Part shown: in pieces, positions 19,301-20,923 of the stretch
How the letters are laid out: every line of letters starts with the position of its first letter
Position numbering within the stretch: the stretch's first letter is position 1
Origin: a virus
Virus record (IMG/VR): IMGVR_UViG_3300007734_000452
Location: 1-20,923 of that record
DNA length: 20,923 bases
Reading direction: 5' to 3' (one strand)
Notes under the pieces: generated by a model
Database searches by the model: none
Seen by the model: the letters and a program-made list of their open reading frames with translations, nothing else
What the model was told of the DNA's origin: nothing
Made by a program: the position numbers and the translations under genes

Positions 19301-19866
19301 ACCGACCTTAACGATGCACCAATAAGCGTTGGTGGTTTTTCCTCAATACGGACAACTCTTCCATCCCTTGCCTTTCCAACCGCAAATCCAACACCTTTCT
19401 CCTTATCGTATCCAGACGATACAGTAAGGACTCCTTCATTCATTGCCTTCCTAACGGCTGGCAACGCTGCTGGTTGGATCATTCCCCTTTGGATGGCTTC
19501 CTCTGTTGGAGCGTATCCGGCGGATATAGAACCATCTGGCCTAGTTTCTGGTGGAAGAGACTCTAGGACATCGGCTGCCTTAATCATTGCTTCTTCTTGA
19601 GACAAGCCAGACTGAAGATTTTTATTAAACTCGGTGGTGAGCAGGCTTGCTCGCTCAGGAGCATATACATCAAGCAGGTTCCCACCTTGCGAAACATAGT
19701 CTCGCTTAATTTGTGACAAGTATTGTTTGTCTGGCTCGATTACTTCGAATTGTTCCGAAGGCGTTGGTTGAGCATTTTCTTGCTCAATTACATCATAGCC
19801 AGCATCCTGCTGATTTTCTTTTACCTCTGGCTCAATAATGTCAAACCCCAAGTCGGGACTTGCCAT
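16303..19866 (-). CDS. Large internal virion / DNA-ejection protein, 1187 residues
   Basis: The N-terminus has three tandem acidic motifs: LGFDIIEPE (6-14), AGYDVIEQE (22-30) and EQFEVIEPD (38-46), spaced 16 residues apart. A Gly/Ala-rich hydrophobic segment follows (about 193-230, GASAVAGSILGGIAGAPAGP), then long helical parts. A second membrane-like stretch is near residues 840-870 (SSAIVGTVIGGAAAALYRAG). The C-terminal third, with PYTKTPVNVVTDVVNL and NVYSNVLSKNE, resembles LPD38-type regions of large polyvalent phage proteins (from memory). The size, membrane-active segments and lysin neighbour fit a core protein that leaves the capsid to form a channel across the envelope. AAGGA precedes the ATG at some distance. 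Its codon use is more AT-rich than the central block. Confidence 0.7.
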   Translation of the reverse strand: MASPDLGFDIIEPEVKENQQDAGYDVIEQENAQPTPSEQFEVIEPDKQYLSQIKRDYVSQGGNLLDVYAPERASLLTTEFNKNLQSGLSQEEAMIKAADVLESLPPETRPDGSISAGYAPTEEAIQRGMIQPAALPAVRKAMNEGVLTVSSGYDKEKGVGFAVGKARDGRVVRIEEKPPTLIGASLRSVGEQIIPGASAVAGSILGGIAGAPAGPVGILAGGLAGGAAGYKAGEMGQAGLARILAGEQGYADYQRMREADIAMFPITTKSLEIATPMAVGAGLAGPTRAIDKFQQLLQPKAIPSLQAKPQPSEIIGTIEGQQPIRPGVVGEAGFESGTVRPEFKMPEVPEGSKIARTAERVLKSEKSPEPFKAEVALQPNTVRPNTPLAAIKNNLEELSDDELNVIARRGISSSSYDESERIGANAILAARQIDADPASAAINWNELTKSGSFGGVLLRNLQEYLNTPAGYLATISKAAEAAKRSVPQSVKDNVLRLFNASKQAKTKLVEAEKFYRLNPTDKAAIDAENARNVAAKAATKLQRYSDSILPKKILGETLPQAIQLTLLSPLSLVKNPVFNVARAVGQLGVRSLANAGDAVLSFVAKQKAVLGGKTPEEIAKAGQRTMMQSALTTRGAMIRGTEKTKEAIRAFLGEGIPASSALAGEGVKGFTVFKSLAQAFTGKDMVTNAKGNIAFIDRVRKLTEGIIGLYTEPVGRALTLGDVPARGFAEGRLLAEQAILAGKSPKEVLASVRFPTKTELKGISNKAAEATFQQDTKLTAVVGVVANAVKSVPIVGPLTKAVVAPYTKTPVNVVTDVVNLAVPGLAFAKSAYYASKGDRAKSLEMASSAIVGTVIGGAAAALYRAGVITGSAPKSPKERGIQYETQPPNTINMSGLKRLLNGEDPAIQAGDEISSYENFGYLGTIFNVYSNVLSKNEGSGLLEDVLDVTLKGLPSVASYTLNQTFLKSTNTLLNAISKEDYDSYLESLYGTISSIPFPNTLQAFNKASRENMIDAKTDDSLQLFANVLKSKMPEFAREAIGAEELPLKRDMWGNPVKQTPEGANPFLYNFLDFTRSRVVPSDESNLALYRLWKETGNADVLPSVPSRNVMDKKITYQLDENQYAIYQEYVGQRRKALVDGLFQSATFDGMDADFKIKALQKAYDRGAEDGKRQFLKYNRDYLTPKEK

Positions 19867-19870
19867 TGTA

Positions 19871-20611
19871 TTATCTCATCCTTACTTTGCCGACACCTTG
19901 AATGTAAACAATGTCACCAGCTTTTGCGCCAGCTTGAACAGCTTCGTCTCTTGACTTGTAGGATGGCACAGCCTGCTGTGCTTGAGGTTGGGCAAATGGT
20001 TGTGCTTGTGGTTGTACTGCCTGCTGCTGTGGCGCGGGCTTTGTTACGGAGGGAACTCCATAGTTTTGTGGCATTTGAGTATCTTTCAATGCCTGCATCT
20101 GAATCCCAGCAGCGTTACGCTTTTGCTCTGTTTCCAATATCTTTCTTTCAATATCCTTTGTTTGCTCTGCGTATGGTTTTCCAAATAATGCTCCAGGCAA
20201 CCAATCTGGACCAGGTTTTACATTTCCGCCAGATTTTGCTGTTTCAATATCTCTTTTCTTCTGAAGATTTGTTTCAAGCTCAACTTCGGCCTTTGCCATG
20301 TCCGCTTGATGCTTCGTAAACTTTCTGGATTGCTCAAGCTCCCAATCAACTTGACGTTGTTTTGCCCATTGCATTTTTTGCTCTGGTGGCAATGCCTTAA
20401 ATGGTATCTGTTCTCCGTTCACATCAATTTTGAAGTCTTCAAATGGCAATACCTGATTTGATCTTATTACATCTTTTTCCTGTTGATTCTGTATGTATGC
20501 ATTCAATTGGGCATTCTGAAGTTGCTCTCCCAATGCAGCCCTACGCAATGCATCTTTATCCCCAAAAGTTTCTGGGAACATTGCCGCCAAATCTAAATTT
20601 ATTTTACCCAT
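19871..20611 (-). CDS. Virion-associated coiled-coil protein, 246 residues
   Basis: Its N-terminal two-thirds are charged and strongly helical (QADMAKAEVELETNLQKKRD), predicting coiled coils. A Gln/Pro/Ala-rich linker covers about residues 190-215 (QQQAVQPQAQPFAQPQAQQA), and a compact end domain follows (YKSRDEAVQAGAKAGDIVYI). Linker plus SRDEAVxAGAKxGD tail is frequent in phage virion proteins next to internal-core genes. AAGGAG precedes the ATG. It probably belongs to the internal core or the tail connector; the exact role is unknown. Confidence 0.62.
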   Translation of the reverse strand: MGKINLDLAAMFPETFGDKDALRRAALGEQLQNAQLNAYIQNQQEKDVIRSNQVLPFEDFKIDVNGEQIPFKALPPEQKMQWAKQRQVDWELEQSRKFTKHQADMAKAEVELETNLQKKRDIETAKSGGNVKPGPDWLPGALFGKPYAEQTKDIERKILETEQKRNAAGIQMQALKDTQMPQNYGVPSVTKPAPQQQAVQPQAQPFAQPQAQQAVPSYKSRDEAVQAGAKAGDIVYIQGVGKVRMR

Positions 20612-20619
20612 AAATCTCC

Positions 20620-20923
20620 TTAAATGCTTATATTGGGTATAAGCGATCCAATACCAGAAGCAATCGCACCAAACTGTTGCGCTCCTGTCGGCTGGCTTGC
20701 TTTAGCCGCAGTGTACGCTCCATAGGTTCTGGCTTGGTAATCTGCCATCGACCCATAAAGGTTTGCAAACGTATTAGTAAGATTGACAGGAATGCCTTGA
20801 TCCACCGCCTGATAAAACGGCTGTGCCGTACTCGGAGCCTGACCGAACTGACCAGGCAACGCTTGGTTGGCTTGGACGTAATTCTGGAATGCCGCCTGTT
20901 GTGCCCCGGTGCGTGCTTGGCTA
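20620..20923 (-). CDS. Virion-associated protein, C-terminal part (5' end outside window)
   Basis: The frame is open to the right edge and ends at 20620; the coding part shown is about 100 codons. It is rich in Gln, Ala, Tyr and Gly (SMADYQARTYGAYTAAKASQ) and ends with a mildly hydrophobic glycine-rich segment (FGAIASGIGSLIPNISI) that could insert in membrane. This resembles small core or ejection proteins encoded before the large internal protein in podovirus-like genomes. A TTG at 20859 is in frame but is not a convincing start, since the frame continues upstream of it. Confidence 0.6.
   Translation of the reverse strand, partial: SQARTGAQQAAFQNYVQANQALPGQFGQAPSTAQPFYQAVDQGIPVNLTNTFANLYGSMADYQARTYGAYTAAKASQPTGAQQFGAIASGIGSLIPNISI

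Noticed and set aside
1-20923. Search by eye for tRNA genes, CRISPR arrays, insertion sequences, integrase and attachment sites
   Set aside because: No cloverleaf, regular spaced repeat array, transposase or tyrosine/serine recombinase signature was recognised. A tRNA or att site cannot be excluded without computation.

Overview
The window is a stretch of a tailed double-stranded DNA phage genome, or a prophage or environmental viral contig. It has terminase small and large subunits at the left edge, a virion-protein block with a muramidase-like lysin at the right edge, and a dense set of small replication, recombination and accessory genes between. Base composition is moderate and unevenly mixed. 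The host cannot be fixed from sequence. Strong Shine-Dalgarno sites (AAGGAG, AGGAGG) indicate a bacterial host, and the DUF5754-like cluster resembles genes common in aquatic environmental phages.

Layout. Almost everything is on the minus strand. At 1-971 are terL (cut by the window edge) and terS. A rightward island at 1010-2854 has its own sigma70-like promoter, a cysteine-rich protein of a conserved phage family and four very small proteins. A repeat-rich convergent region at about 2590-2960 follows. At 2913-3686 is a leftward four-gene chain of tiny basic or coiled proteins, apparently transcribed from an extended -10 promoter placed for a leaderless start. At 3700-3964 lies a structured, AT-rich, repeat-containing intergenic stretch beside the replication genes, and it is the best origin candidate. 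At 3920-5862 are a RepA-like hexameric helicase and a zinc-finger archaeo-eukaryotic-type primase. At 5950-12232 is an accessory block: a GT9-like glycosyltransferase, a large C5-cytosine methyltransferase, a PKHD-type 2OG-Fe(II) oxygenase, a GT8-like glycosyltransferase and many small proteins. At 12229-15214 are a RecB/Cas4-like exonuclease, an SSB-like protein, an Hjc-like resolvase and a second PD-(D/E)XK protein, interspersed with small genes. A lone rightward secreted protein sits at 15243-15575. At 15576-20923 are four virion-associated proteins, including a 1187-residue putative internal or ejection protein.

The leftward genes are joined by ATGA, GTGA, TAATG or TGATG junctions almost throughout, which implies long polycistronic mRNAs and translational coupling. 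These junctions were used to correct several start codons. On a circular or terminally redundant map, the missing portal, capsid and tail genes would lie beyond the left edge, after terL, and lead round into the right edge.

Most interesting points: (i) a 154-codon open frame nested in another frame inside the methyltransferase core, whose C-terminus looks like a known phage protein family; (ii) co-occurrence of a C5 methyltransferase, an Fe(II)/2OG oxygenase and two glycosyltransferases, which might be a DNA or glycan modification pathway; (iii) a candidate origin with nested hairpins; (iv) a short FDVIEPE-like peptide motif, repeated at 16-residue spacing and shared by two neighbouring virion proteins.
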